Assembly (NCBI RefSeq): GCF_003597395.2
Contig: NC_133770.1
Coordinates: 18,797,200 to 18,861,199, forward strand
Direction: 5' to 3'
Source: Chelonoidis abingdonii
Taxonomy: Eukaryota > Chordata > Testudines > Testudinidae
DNA length: 64,000 nt
Shown one piece after another: positions 32,560 through 44,033 of this stretch. A program made the translations under genes and the position numbers. How positions within the stretch are numbered: position 1 is the stretch's first letter; each line of letters begins with the position of its first letter. Under the pieces are notes generated by a model that had not been told where the DNA came from, searched no databases, and saw only the letters and a list, made by a program, of their open reading frames with translations.

Positions 32560-33421
32560 TGTTTATATTAACAATGTGCATAATGACACTGAAATCAAGA
32601 TTTTCAGGTTTGTAAATTATGCTAAAGACCAACAAATGATAATGAGCTTTGAAATTGGACTCCGAAGTAATATCTAAATGGCAAATATGATTAAATATAG
32701 ATAAACAGAGAACAATCAGTCATGGAACAAAGAACCAAAAGAGGAATTGCAAAATGGAAATGTACTGCTGCATACTACCAAGAGAAAAGCTTTGGGAGTG
32801 CTTGTAAGAGGGGGAGAAAATCAAATCCAGGATATCCTGAGCTCAGGCTGTGGTTTCTCTAAAGAAGGCAAACAGGATTGTGGGTTATGTTGCTAGAGAA
32901 ATATAATTATACAGTAAATCAAAGGAAGTGGTAATACAGTGTTGCTATATAAGGTACTGGTTACAGGTCACCTAATGTGTCTGTCAGTATACCTTTGGGA
33001 GAATAGAACTCCTTTTAATGGGGCCACAGCATGGAAGGAGTGAAAAGTTACACATCTCAAAGCTTTGAGTTATAAGGAAAGAGAAAGAAAATTAAGCTTA
33101 TTCCTCACCACCTGTGATTAAAGACCAGCAGGCAACAGAGATGTTAAAATTCTCAAATGAGATTGAAACTACTCCAAACTAACACTTCCCCCCACAAGTA
33201 TGATAACCAAGAGGGAAATGCATTCAATTCAGAAAGCAAATGTCCAAAGGAGGATTCTCTGAACCTTGAGGTCTTTAAACCACAATTTGAGGACTTCAAT
33301 AACTCAGACATAGGTTAGAGGTTTGTTGCAGGAGTGGGTGGGTGAGATTCTGTGGCCTGAATTGTGCAGGAGGTCAGACTAGATGATCATAATGGTCCCT
33401 TCTGACCTTAAAGTCTATGAG
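32560..33421 (+). mobile_element. Old CR1, RT to 3' end (plus)
   Basis: Opens with a decayed reverse-transcriptase stretch (TTTATATTAACAATGTGCATAA, then the YADD-region relic TTCAGGTTTGTAAATTATGC) and ends with a clear CR1 3' terminus: GGAGGTCAGACTAGATGATC, ATAATGGTCCCTTCTGACC and AAAGTCTATGAG. All frames are broken. Confidence 0.8.
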
Positions 33422-33580
33422 TCCTGCATCACACTGAGAGTGGACAGTGGAGCAGTACAAATAAGGGAAAATGGATGTACAATGTTCAGCAGTCATCTAC
33501 AGTTGTGACATGCTCCCTGGTAGGAAGAATGTTCTTTGGATTGTTGTTGTCATTAACTACAATTGCCCAACGCTACATAC

Positions 33581-33737
33581 CACAGAGGGCCCTGTGAAAC
33601 TATGCTGCTCAGGCTTTGGTTTCTGCCCTGGCCCCCAGTGAGTTTAACGCCAGCTCCTCTCTGGTTTATTTTGGCAGATCCCTTGAAGCCTGCTCACGGC
33701 CCCCAGGGGGCCCCAGATCCCTGGTTAAGAACCACCG
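33581..33737. mobile_element. hAT-derived element, one end only
   Basis: Left CACAGAGGGCCCTGTGAAAC and right GGTTAAGAACCACCG; interior CTTTGGTTTCTGCCCTGG is shared with 11370-11577. Confidence 0.6.
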
Positions 33738-33900
33738 CTCTACATGTTACATAACTCTTAAAGATGTTTTCCATACATACATCCCACAATCGGGACAACT
33801 AGCCAGTTCTTTGCTTTCAGCAGAGACCACGAACATGGCCTCATCCAGTGAAATATGGTGAAGATGGTGATCACGGTGGAAACATTCCTGTCTGGTCTCA

Positions 33901-34036
33901 CAGAATCATAGAAGATTAGGGTTGGAAGAGACCTCAGGAGGTCATCTAGTCCAATCCCCTGCTCAAAGCTGGATGAACACCAACTGAATCATCCCAGCCA
34001 AGGCTTCGTCAAGACAGACCTTAAAAACCTCTAATA
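33901..34036 (-). mobile_element. CR1 3' end (minus)
   Basis: AGAATCATAGAAGATTAGGG, GGAAGAGACCTCAGGAGGTC and ACCTTAAAAACCTCTAA are the reverse complement of a CR1 3' terminus, including the octamer end. It abuts a plus-strand CR1 that starts at about 34040. Confidence 0.85.
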
Positions 34037-34039
34037 ATT

Positions 34040-35024
34040 TTGCCAGCAAGTTAAAGAAGTATGGGCTGGATGATTGGACTATAAGATGGATAGAAAGCTG
34101 GCTAGATCGTCGGGCTCAGCGGGTAGTGATCAATGGCTCCATGTCTGGTTGGCAGCCGGTTTCAAGTGGAGAGCCCCAAGGGTCAGTCCTGCGGCCAGTT
34201 TTGTTCAATATCTTCATTAATGATCTGGAGGATGGCGTGGACTGCACTCTCTGCAAGTTTGCAGATGACACTAAACTGGGAGGAGTGGGAGATAGGATAC
34301 AGAGGGACCTAGACAAATTAGAGGACTGGACCAAAAGAAATCTGATGCAGAAAAGGACCTAGGGGTTACAGTGGATAAGAAGCTGGATATGAGTCAACAG
34401 TGTGCCATTGTTGCCAAGAATGCTAACAGCATTTTGGGCTGTATAAGTAGAGGCATTGCCAGCAGATTGAGGGATGTAATCATTCCACTCTTTCCGACAT
34501 TAGTAAGGCCTCATCTGGAGTACTGTGTCCAGTTTGGGGCCCCACACTACAAGTAGGATCTGGAAAAATTGGAAAGAGTCCAGTGGAGGGCAACAAAAAT
34601 GATTTAGGGGGCTGGAGTACATGACTTATCAGGAGAGGCTGAGGGAACTGGGATTGTTTAGTCTGCAGAAGAGAAGAATGAGGGGGGATTTGATAGCTGC
34701 TTTCAACTACCTGAAAGGGCGTTCCAAAGAGGATGGATCTAGACTGTTCTCAGTGGTACCAGATGACAGAACAAGGAGTAATGGTCTCAAGTTGCAGTGG
34801 GGGATATTTAGGTTGGATGTTGGGAGGGAGTTTTTCACTCGGAGTGGTGAAGCACTGGAGTGGGTTGCCTGGGGAGGTGGTGGAATCTCCTTCCTTAGAG
34901 GTTTTTATGGTCAGGCTTGACAAAGCCCTGGCTGGGATGATTTAATTGGGAACTGATCCTGCTTTGAGCAGGGGGTTGGACTGGATGACCTCCTGAGGTC
35001 CCTTCCAACCCTGATATTCTAGTT
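34040..35024 (+). mobile_element. CR1, ORF2 C-terminus and 3' end (plus)
   Basis: 5'-truncated CR1 with RT coding remnants (34042-34945) and a complete 3' end: GGATGACCTCCTGAGGTCCC then CCAACCCTGATATTCTA. Less decayed than the CR1 at 32560. Confidence 0.9.
34042..34945 (+). pseudogene. CR1 ORF2 reverse transcriptase fragment, broken
   Basis: The reverse transcriptase copies CR1 RNA at a nicked target. The fragment shows RT motifs in order: [20 protein letters not shown], then [11 protein letters not shown] with the catalytic FADD, then [11 protein letters not shown]. Directly after this the expected sequence is interrupted: an internal deletion and frame change at about 34355-34370 joins to [20 protein letters not shown] and [17 protein letters not shown], which stops at TAG. 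The C-terminal part resumes with [20 protein letters not shown] and [19 protein letters not shown] in yet another register. The N-terminal endonuclease is missing. Not functional. Confidence 0.88.
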
Positions 35025-35025
35025 A

Positions 35026-35222
35026 TTCCAGTAGCATCTTGAGGCCCAACATGTTAGGGCCTAGGAAGAGACTGCCCCTGCATCAAGCGTTTACAAACTG
35101 ATGGGACAAGACAGAAGCCAGACCTACCCATGGTCAGCGGTGGAGCCAGCAATAGAACTCAGATCTGCTGAATACTAATCTAGCGTGTCTGAGTCTAGGG
35201 TCCTAGCATCAGGCCCACGTTG
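35026..35222 (-). repeat. CORE-SINE, minus, nearly full
   Basis: GTAGCATCTTGAGGCCCAAC (tail), ACAAACTGATGGGACAAGAC, then GGAGCCAGCAATAGAACTCAG and CTAGGGTCCTAGCATCAGG (tRNA-related head side). Same SINE family as the tails on the plus strand. Confidence 0.6.
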
Positions 35223-35284
35223 CTTTTCTAAGGCAGAGAATTGGCTGTAATTTGATCCTGGAGTCTAGCCCCACCTTTTCCATA

Positions 35285-35452
35285 GCTTCCTGAGTAACAA
35301 TCTGTATCTCCATTTCTCCATCTGTCAAATGGTGGTGATGGTATTTCTCTGCCTCCCAGTGGTATTGTGAAGCTTCATTCAGAGCATGTAGAGGGCTTAG
35401 AGATCCTCAGAGGGCAGACGCTGTATAAACACAGAGTATTATGCGTGGATTT
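35285..35452 (+). repeat. MIR/CORE-SINE 3' half (plus)
   Basis: TCTCCATCTGTCAAATGGTGG, GGTATTGTGAAGCTTCATTC, TTAGAGATCCTCAGAGGGC and GCTGTATAAACACAGAGTATT follow MIR order. Confidence 0.7.
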
Positions 35453-36505
35453 CCGGGCCCTCACTAGATCCCTCTCTCTTTCCCACGTCATTGCTATTCA
35501 TGGGTCTTGCACACGAAGTGGATAAGGACCACAATGCAAAGGACAGGGAATTAGAAATGAGTAAAACTAGAATTCTAGATATGGTATTGCATAATGAATG
35601 GTGACTTTCTTCTTTCTGAAACCTCTTTCCACTTTATGTTCAAATCAAACCGATTCATTTATTACCCTGTTTCTAAAAGAAATGCCCATTCTGCCCTCTA
35701 GATCCTAATTGCTTTTCAGATTGTGTATATCATTAGTACTGTAGATCTTCCTTTATGTAGTAATTGAAAGTTCAGTCATTGCTATACTCACCATTCTATC
35801 AACATTTATTAAAATAGAGCAATTAACTATTGTCTTAAATGGAGTTTAGAGGTAAGGCTCATTGGGTTTAGACTCATTACAATTAACTGGGATGATAAAT
35901 GTAGAAGTATTTTAGTGCAGCTTTGTACAGAAAAGTTGTTCGAACTGATTATCTAGTGTAAATGTTCTTTCTGCACAGTGTGTTGAAACTAATGTTTCTT
36001 CTGGACCGGTTTAATAATAAAACTCTATCTCTAAAATGGACACCGTGAAAAACAGTAAATCCCACAACTGCTCATGTAGCATTTGAAACACCATGCATCT
36101 TGCCCGCTGTAAACCATTGTCAGAAAATGAGGATTAGCTCTGCTGCTTTTCGAAAGTACTCCGACTTTTAATCCCTGCATCCATTTCATTCTTCACCCTG
36201 GATCTTTTTGCATGTGATTTTCCATCATGCTAGTTGTGAAGACTATAGTTCAAAATGGTCATTGTAATAGTGCAGAAAAGCCATTAGTCTTCTATTCCCT
36301 TGGCAAGTGCTCTCTATGTTACCGTAAATGCTGTTCTGTCAGGGTTAATTGGCTCCAGTGTACAATGGTGTATCAGGAGGCCAATGAATTTTCAGGTTCC
36401 ACAGCCCTACAAAGCATTGTACAGAAAATTCTCCTTCACTCCCATACATAATGGTTAGGAATCTGTTACTTTTCTTTCTGTGGGTTGTAAACAGCCGCTG
36501 GTCAG
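35453..36505. other. Unique AT-rich sequence
   Basis: No repeat or gene supported. This is one of the longer repeat-free stretches. Confidence 0.4.
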
Positions 36506-36507
36506 AC

Positions 36508-36665
36508 TTATGGCTAGGATTTTCAAACCTGGATGCCTGACATTAAGCACCTAAATCTTGCTGTGGCATAGAGCGTGGCCTGACTTTGAGGCTAATGCCC
36601 ACCATTTTCATTGAATTTAATAGGAGTTGTGGGTGCTCTGCACATCTGAAATGAAGGTCATTTTC
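36508..36665. mobile_element. Palindromic MITE
   Basis: AGGATTTTCAAACCTGGATG and the right arm GAAATGAAGGTCATTTTCAA are imperfect inverted arms of the 'AGATTTTCAAA' family. Confidence 0.5.
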
Positions 36666-36689
36666 AATTCAGGTCCATACCATGGATCT

Positions 36690-36853
36690 AGGCCCTGATT
36701 CAGCAACGGGCTTAAGAACATGCCCAGCTTCAAAGATCTGAGTAATCCTATTGAAGCCCAATAGGACTGTACATGTGCTGAAAAATTTGGCATATGACAA
36801 AGTACCTTGCTCAGTTGGGGCCTTAGGTGCTAAGTTTTAAAATATCGGCCCCA
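36690..36853. mobile_element. Palindromic MITE
   Basis: Contains GGCCCTGATTCAGCAACGGG and centre GTAATCCTATTGAAGCCCAA with right arm TTTTAAAATATCGGCCCC. Confidence 0.5.
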
Positions 36854-36859
36854 GGTCTT

Positions 36860-37635
36860 ACAGTGTGTTACATCTATGGTAACAGACTTGTTGCCAGCTC
36901 TCTATTAATGCTCCAGACTTCATTAAATCAGCATGGAAGACATTGCATTTGCTTCTCTCTTTGAAAGTCTCTTTTGTCTTTCACATAACTTCCAGAACTT
37001 TACTTAATTGCTTTCCCTCATTTAAACAGGCCGTTCACTATTAAAATGGTGGGTGGGGGAGGGGAAAGAAGTAGGGATATTACTAATAGATAAGAAACCA
37101 GGGACAGGAGGAAAACAAAACAACTATCACACTCCATAAATGCTCTTCTAATGGTCAGACCATATCATGCAGTCTCTCTGTCTCTGTCCTTTCAGAGGCT
37201 TCATAAGTGCTTTGGAGGTCTGTGAGAGAGCCAGACAGTATGCATTCTTGGATTCATCTTGGGAGGAGCATATTGCTGCAGCTCAGATGTCATTGGACAG
37301 GTAGGCTACAGCAGCAAACTTTCTAATACTCCTTTAGGGCAGAGTAGAAAAGCAATGAGAGTAGGGGAAGTCCCTAGATCTGTCCTCTCCCCCCACCAAC
37401 ACACACACTGCAAACAAACTGATGTGGCTGCTGGTGAAGGTTGTGGGTGGCTTCCTGAAAGCTTCCTGTCTTCCCCCCACTCAGTCTTGAGGACCCCCAA
37501 AATGGTGTCCAAAATTCTGTTATTGCAATGCTCACTCTGGCCTGGCCAAGGCCCTGACCAAAAAAAATCTTTGTCATTGACTTCAGTGAGGTCGGGATCA
37601 AAGCCAAAAGTGCATAAGTAAAACCCATCAAGTTA
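36860..37635. other. Mostly unique sequence
   Basis: A partial palindrome near 37540-37605 (CCTGACC...GGTCGGG). Frames at 37259-37631 on both strands overlap and lack domains. Confidence 0.35.
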
Positions 37636-37638
37636 GAG

Positions 37639-38345
37639 CAGGGGTGGGCAAACTATGGCCCGGGGGCCACATCTGGCCCTTCAGATGTTTTAATCTGGCC
37701 CTCGAGCTTCCACCAGAGAGTGGGGTCTGCGCCACTCCATGTGTGCCGCGGCTCCTGGAAGCAATGGCATGTCCTCCCTCCGGCTCCTACGCATAAGGGC
37801 AGCCAAGGGGCTCTGCATGCTGCCTCTGCAGCTCCCATTAGCAGGGAACCATGGCCAATGGAAGCTGCAGGAGCAGCACCTGCAGATGGGGCAGGGCACA
37901 GAGCAACCTGGTCATGCCTCCACATAGGAACTGGACAGGGGACATGCCACTGCTTCCGGGAGCTGCTTGAGGTAAGCGCCACCTGGAACCTGCACCCCTG
38001 ACCACTTTCCATGCCCCATCCACTGCCCTGATCCCCTCCCAACCCCTCAGTCCCAGCGCTGAGCACCCTCCTGCACCTCCAACCCCTTATCCCCAGACCC
38101 ACCCCAGAGCTCGCACCCCCCCTGGAGCCTTTACCCCCACCCTGCACCTCAATCCCTTGCCCCAGCTTGGAGCCCCCTCCCACACCCTGAACTCCTCATT
38201 TCTGGTGACACCCCAGATCCTGCACCCCCAACCAGAGCCCTCACCACCTTCCACACCCCAACCCCCAATTTCATGGGCATTCATGGCCCGCCATACAATT
38301 TCCATACCCAGATATGGCCCTCAGGCCAAAATGTTTGCCCACCCA
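37639..38345. mobile_element. hAT element, 707 bp
   Basis: Left end CAGGGGTGGGCAAACTATGG and right end CCAAAATGTTTGCCCACCCA are inverted. The flanks AGTTAGAG (37631-37638) and AGTTAGAT (38346-38353) match 7/8. The interior is C-rich; long open frames on both strands (up to 176 codons on the minus strand) are compositional, with no transposase motif. Confidence 0.85.
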
Positions 38346-38349
38346 AGTT

Positions 38350-38740
38350 AGATTGTTCATTATAGAAATATCATTGAAAAGCAAGAAAAGCTGCATCTTC
38401 TCTCACAAATCTGATATGTAAAAGATTTGTGTGTCTGCCAGGTACATTTCTGACGCTGAGCAAATGTTCACTCTTGAGGAGACATGCTATGTGACAGTGG
38501 CAGTTTTATTATGCAAGCCTCTGGGGAACTATGTGGGAAGCAGGAGAGTTGACTCTCAACTGTGTCGGACAGAAGTCAATTCCTCATGCAGAGCTGCTCC
38601 CTAAGAACTGGACACTGGTGGAAAAAGGCATTGCCTTGCATGCTGTTTAACCATCTCTGCTCCAGGACTAGTATAAATAAAACAAGTTACACTGGGCAGT
38701 GTTCCCAGATTGCATCACTAATTTCTTCCAATTGGAAATA
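38350..38740. other. Unique sequence between hAT and CR1
   Basis: No gene or repeat recognised. Confidence 0.35.
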
Positions 38741-38999
38741 AGAACATAAGAACGGCCATACTGGGTCAGACCAAAGGTCCATCTAGCCCAGTATCTGTCT
38801 ACCGACAGTGGCCAATTTCAGATGCCCCAGAGGGAGTGAACCTAACAGGCAATGATCAAGTGATCTCTCTCCTGCCATCCATCTCCATCCTCTGAGAAAC
38901 AGAGGCTAGGGACACCATTCCTTACCCATCCTGGCTAATAGCCATTTATGGACTTAGCCACCATGAATTTATCCAGTTTCTCTTTAAACACTGTTATAG

Positions 39000-41080
39000 T
39001 TCTAACCTTTGCACTTCCTCAGGTAGGAGTTCCACAGTTGACTGTGCTCTGCACGAAACTTCCTTGTATGTGTTTTAAACCTGCTGCCTATTAATTTCAT
39101 TTGTGACCCCTAGTTCTTTGTATTATGGGAATAAGTAAAAATAACTTTTCCTTATCCACTTTCTCAACATCACTCATGATTATATACTCTATCAATATCC
39201 CCCTTAGTTCCTCATTCCAGCTGAAGAGTCCTAGGCTCTTTATCTTTCCTCATATGGGACCCTCTCCAACCTCTAAAATTTTAGTTGCCTTTTCTGAACT
39301 TTTCTAGTGCTAGAATATCTTTTTTTGAGGTGGAGGAGACCAATTCTGTACACAGAATTCGAGATGTGGCGTACATGGATTTATATAAGGAAATAAGAAT
39401 ATCTCTGTCTTATTCTCTATCCCTTTTATGATTCCTAAACATCCTGTTTGCTTTTTTTGACCGCCTCTGCACACTGCGTGGACTCTTCAGAGAACTATCC
39501 ACGATGACGCCAAGATCTTTTCCGACTCATTGTAGCTAAATTATCCCACTTATAATATGTATGTATAGTTGGAGTTATCTTTCCAATGTGCATTATTTTA
39601 CATTTATAACTCCAATGAAATTTTTCCTTGCCATTTTGTTGCTCAATCACTTATTTTGTGAGACCTTTTTGAAGTTCTTCGCATCTGCTTTGGTTCTACT
39701 ATCTTGAGTGTTTAGTATCATCTAAACTTTGCCAGCTCACTGTTTACCCTTCTCCAGATCATTTATGAATAAATTGAATGGATGGTCCTAGGACTAGCCT
39801 TGGGGAACAACCACTAGGTTAACCTCTCCATTTGAGAATTACCATTAAATTCCTACCCTTTGTTCCCTGTCTTTTAACCAGTTCTCAATCATGACAAGAC
39901 CTTCCCTTTATCCACATGACAGCCTTAATTTACGTAAGAGCCTTTGGTGAGGACCTTGCCAAAGGCTTTCTGGAAATCTAAGATACACTATGTCCACTGG
40001 GATCCCCTTGTCCACATGTTTGTTGCCCCTTCAAGAACTCTATAGATTAGTAAAGACCTGATTTCCCTTTACCAGAAACCTGTGACTATTGTCAACAGTC
40101 TATGTTTTTCTATGTGTCTGACATTTTATTCTTACTATTGTTTCGACTAATTTGCCTGAGGTTACCGACATTAGACTTACCGGTCTGTAATTGCCAGATC
40201 ACCTCTAGAGCCCTTTTTAAATTTAGCGATTACATTAGCTATCTTCAGTCATTGGGTACAGAAGCCGATTTAGAAGGACAGGTTACAACCTTAGTTAATA
40301 GTTCTGCAACTTCACAATTTGAGTTCTTTCAGAACTCTTGGGTGAATGCCATCTGGTCCCGGTGACTTGTTAATGTTGAGTTTATCATTAATTCCAAAAC
40401 CTCCTCTAGTGACACTTCAATCTGTGACAGTATCCTCAAATTTGTCACCTACAAAGCTGGCTCAGGTTTGGGAATCTCCCTGACTTCCTCGGCCGTGAGA
40501 CTGAAGCAAATCCATTTAGTTTCTCCACAATGACTTTGTCGTCTTTAGCGCTCCTTCTGTATTTCGATCGTCAAGGGGGCCCCCTGGTTGTTAGCAGGCT
40601 TCCAGCTGTCTGATGTACTTAAAAAACAATTTTTTATTACTTAGCAGTTTGGTTGCTACCGTCTTTCAAAACTCCTCTTTGGCTTTATTCTATTACATTT
40701 CTGCACTTAAGCTGGCAAGTGTTTGGGTGCTCCATTCTATTTGCCTCACTAGGATTGGACTTCCATCTTTTTAAGGAAGTCGTTTTCTCTCTCACTGCTT
40801 CCTTATTTTACAGGTTGTTAAGCCATGGTGGCTCTTTTTAGTTCTTTTACTGGTGTCTTAAATGTGTGGGTTCTTACATGTTACAGAAGCTGGGCCTTAT
40901 TTGATGGTGTTCTTAAAAAGCGTCCATGCAGCTTGCGCGGATTTCACTTTTAGTCACTGTTACTCTTACTTTGTTTAACTAACCCCTATTTTGCTATAGT
41001 TCCCCCTTGTTTGAATAATGGCCACGAGTGTATGGCTAGTTGAGATGTTCTACCCATCACAGGGATGTGTGATGCTATTG
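39000..41080 (-). pseudogene. CR1 ORF2 reverse transcriptase region, broken
   Basis: No long frame survives, but RT motifs can be read in pieces on the minus strand. NYRPVSLMSVTSGKLVET lies near 40185-40132, matching the first RT motif. HVDKGIPVDIVYL followed by a shifted continuation lies near 40020-39950, the region of the first catalytic Asp, with an indel right after VYL. PFNLFINDLEKG lies near 39785-39745. The FADD catalytic pair is not readable just downstream because of indels. This is an old, inactive polymerase domain, identified by order and spacing as much as by identity. Confidence 0.75.
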
Positions 41081-41083
41081 TAT

Positions 41084-41600
41084 TTATGGTACTATTTCCA
41101 AGCAGGTCCTGCGTGATAGTTTAGCCTCTTGGGAGCGCAGCTCCTGCACTCCACTTAGGACTAAACCAAGAGTTGCCTCTCCCCTTGTGGGTTCCCGTAC
41201 CAGCTGCTCCCAGAAGCAGTCATTTAAAGTATAGAGAAATTTTGTCTCTGCATTTCGTCCTGAGGTGACATGTTCCCAGTCAACATGTAGATAATTGAAA
41301 TCCCTCACTATTGTTGAGTTCTTAATTTTGATAGCCTCGCTAATCTCCCTTAGCATTTCACCATCACTATTACTGTCCTGGTCAGGTGGTCAATAATAGA
41401 TCCCTAATGTTATATTCTTATCAGAGCATGAAATTACTATCCACAGAGATTCTATGGAACATGTGGATTCACTTAAGATTTTTACTTCATTTGATTCTCT
41501 GTTTTCTTTCATATATAGTGCCACTCCCCCGCCCCCACCTGACCTGTTCTGTCCTTCCGATATATTTTGTACCCCAGAATGATCGTGTCCCATTGATTGT
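41084..41600 (-). pseudogene. CR1 ORF2 APE-type endonuclease, broken
   Basis: In CR1 this domain nicks genomic DNA to prime reverse transcription. Two minus-strand pieces remain. 41593-41390 contains GGGVALYMKENRESNEVKIL and ESLWIVISC, the mid part of the nuclease fold. 41356-41084 contains RDFNYLHVDWEHVTSGRN, corresponding to the GDFN motif with Gly replaced by Arg, then FWEQLVREPTRGEATLGLVL. A stop and small indel separate them at about 41390-41357. The motif order and spacing agree with CR1 and L2-type endonucleases. Confidence 0.8.
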
Positions 41601-42079
41601 CCTCAGTCCACCAGGTTTCTGTGATGCCTATTATATCAATATCCTCTTTGACCACAAGGCACTCTAGTTCATCTTATTATTTAGACTTCAGGCATTTGTG
41701 TACAAGCACTTTAAAAACTTGTCACTCTTTATTTGTCTGCCCTTTTCTGATATGTCCGATTCTTTATGCGAATGTTTCTTGTCTGATCTGGTCCTTACAT
41801 TATCATCTTCCATCCTCTTTTCCTGACTATAACCTAGAGAATCTCTATCAATAGTCTCTCCTCTAAGAGAAGTCTCTGTCCGATCCACATGCTCCTCTGC
41901 AGCTGTCGGCTTTCCCTCATCTCCTAGTTTAAAAACTGCTCTGCATCCTTTTTAATGTTAAGTGCCAGAAGTCTGGCTCCACTTTCGTTTAGGTGGAGCC
42001 CATCTCTCCTGCATAGGCTCTCCCCATCCCAAAAGTTTCCCCAGTTCCTAATGAATCTAAACCCTTCCTCTCTACACCA

Positions 42080-42845
42080 TCATCTCATCCAGTCATTGAG
42101 ACTCTGAAGCTCTGCCTGCCTACCTGGCCCTGTGCATGGAACTGTGAGCATTTCTGAGAATGCCACCATAGAGGAACTGGATTTCAGTCTCTTCCCCAGC
42201 AGCCTAAATTTGGCCTCCAGGACGTCTTTCCTACCCTTCCCTATGTCATTGGTACCCACACGTACCACGACCACTGGCTCCTCCCCAGCACTACACATAA
42301 GTCTGTCTAGACGCCTCGAGAGATCCGCAACCTTCGCACCAGGCAGGCAAGTCACCATACGGTTCTCCCGGTCATCACAAACCCAGCTATCTATGTTTCT
42401 AATGATCGAATCTCCCATTACTAACACCTGCCTTTTCCTAGCAACTGGAGTTCCCTCCCCTGGAGAGGTAATCTCAGTGCGAGAGGCAACCTCAGCACCA
42501 CCTGGAATGAGGGTCCCGACTATGGGAAGGTTTCCCTCTGCTCCTATTGACTGCTCTGCTTCCCTGGGCCTTTCTTCCTCCTCAACAGCACAGAGGCTGT
42601 CTGAGCAGAGGTGGGACAATTCTATAGTGTCCTGGAAAGCCTCATCAACCTACCTCTCTGCCTCTTAGCTCCTCCAGTTCTGGCACCCTGGCCTCCAAAG
42701 TCCGTACGTGGTCTCTGAGGGCCAGGAGCTCCTTGCACCGACTGCACTTATATGCCACCCGCCCACAAGGCAGGTAATCATACATGCTACGCTCAGTGCA
42801 ATAAACTGGATAGCCGCCACTCTGCTGCTAGGCTTCTGCCTGCAT
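42080..42845 (-). pseudogene. CR1 ORF1: Cys cluster, coiled coil and SGNH esterase, broken
   Basis: ORF1 of CR1 is an RNA-binding accessory protein; some lineages carry an esterase-like domain. From an ATG at 42845 the frame soon meets a TAG (42830), then continues with SMYDYLPCGRVAYKCSRCKE, whose cysteines (C..C and CxxC) form a zinc-finger-like cluster. LLALRDHVRTLEARVPELEE follows, a heptad-like coiled coil. A frameshift near 42650 leads into the main open part (42619-42080, 179 codons). There VLVMGDSIIRNIDSW is block I of an SGNH/GDSL hydrolase, CLPGAKVADLS is consistent with block II, and VVVRVGTNDIGKG matches block III (GTND). The catalytic His block is not clear. The antisense open frame at 42132-42668 is a shadow. 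Confidence 0.82.
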
Positions 42846-43254
42846 AGTCTCCCAGTTAATGAAAGGGTGGTTTAAAGAAAGGGGTTTTGGAATATGGTTT
42901 GGATTAGAGGTTTTAAGGGGACTACAGGGGAACAGGTAGGACCAACAAAGGACTCCCCCTCCCTTCCCACTCTCCTTCCAAACTCCCTTGGAAAACTCCC
43001 TGTTAGCAGCCCCTGTTCACAAATAGACCTGCAAAGCCCTGGACATCTGCTGCCACTCAACAGGGGCAACAATAATGATATCCTATGCAATTTTTTAAAT
43101 CAAATTGTCTGCTCCTTAAAAGGCTTTGGCACAGTTTGAGTATCGGCAGCATGTTAGCGGCCTAAGGAAAATTAGTCTTCTGCGTGACCCAACCACCAAT
43201 TGCATTTCAAGTTAGTCAATAACAATCAATCTAAGATACTTATCTGGCCCCCAT

Positions 43255-43465
43255 CACTGTAGTCACTGAGCCCTTCACCAACTTTAACACATTCATTCTC
43301 ACAACACCCCCATGAGAGAAGGTGGTGTTGTTAACCCATTTTACAGAGGGGAACTGAGGCGCAGAGAGGCTAGGTGACTTGCCCAAGGGCCCACAGAATA
43401 TCTATGATGGAACAGGAACTGAATCCAGATCTCTGGCTAGCACTCTAACCACTAGCCAATCCTTT
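43255..43465 (-). repeat. MIR, nearly complete (minus)
   Basis: ATTCTCACAACACCCCCATG, ACCCATTTTACAGAGGGGAA, TGAGGCGCAGAGAGGCTAGG, GACTTGCCCAAGGGCCCACA, then the tRNA-like head TGGCTAGCACTCTAACCACTAG. The best-preserved MIR in the window. Confidence 0.85.
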
Positions 43466-43469
43466 CTCT

Positions 43470-44030
43470 GATGTTGCATTACTATGTCATGACACAGCAA
43501 CAGCATCATAAGGCTCAGGAATTCAGAGTTCTCTCATTAGCCTCCAGGTGTAGTTTACAAAATGTGGGACATGTCTATGTAAAGTCAGGACCATGATGCC
43601 AGCATGGGGATGGGTAGCACTGCTTGGCAAAGCCTGTTCCAGTGGCTGCGAGCATTGTGGATGCCAAAGCTGGTGCTGTTCTGCATATTCAGTGGGACTT
43701 GGTTAAATTCACTGATCAGCTGAATGACTTTCTTACTGAACAATAATTAATAAAATCTAAATTATTTCAAAATTGTAGGCAGAGCTTTATGTCTCAGAGC
43801 AGCAACAGGAGAAAAGATGATATTTTTCATCTGTTTAATGGACGGGAATTTGAGTTAAAGGTTTCATTCTCTTCAAGCCAATTATGGGTAATACCAGTCT
43901 TTCATTCTACTCACGTTTTCATAGAATGTTTTTCATATTTTAGAAACAAAAGGGAATTGTGTGTAGAACAGGACAGCTGAGAATACTGTGGAGAAGACAG
44001 AGAAGTGGGGGAAGAGAGGGAGGAAAAAGA
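43470..44030. other. Unique sequence
   Basis: No gene or repeat supported. Confidence 0.35.
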
Positions 44031-44033
44031 CTG

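Larger units (their letters stand above)
38741..43140 (-). mobile_element. Near full-length CR1 LINE, dead (minus)
   Basis: Spans from a 3' end (AGAACATAAGAACGGCCATA at the left edge) through 3' UTR, RT, endonuclease and ORF1 to a 5' leader ending about 43140. At about 4.4 kb it is close to a complete CR1, unlike the usual 5'-truncated copies here. Every coding segment carries stops or frameshifts. Boundaries at the right are inferred from loss of CR1-like sequence, and no target duplication was found. Confidence 0.85.

Noticed and set aside
37653..38305. 176-codon minus-strand open frame
   Set aside because: Falls within the C-rich hAT 37639-38345, is low complexity and has frames open on both strands.
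42132..42668. 178-codon plus-strand open frame
   Set aside because: Exact antisense shadow of CR1 ORF1, whose minus-strand frame has recognisable SGNH and coiled-coil motifs.
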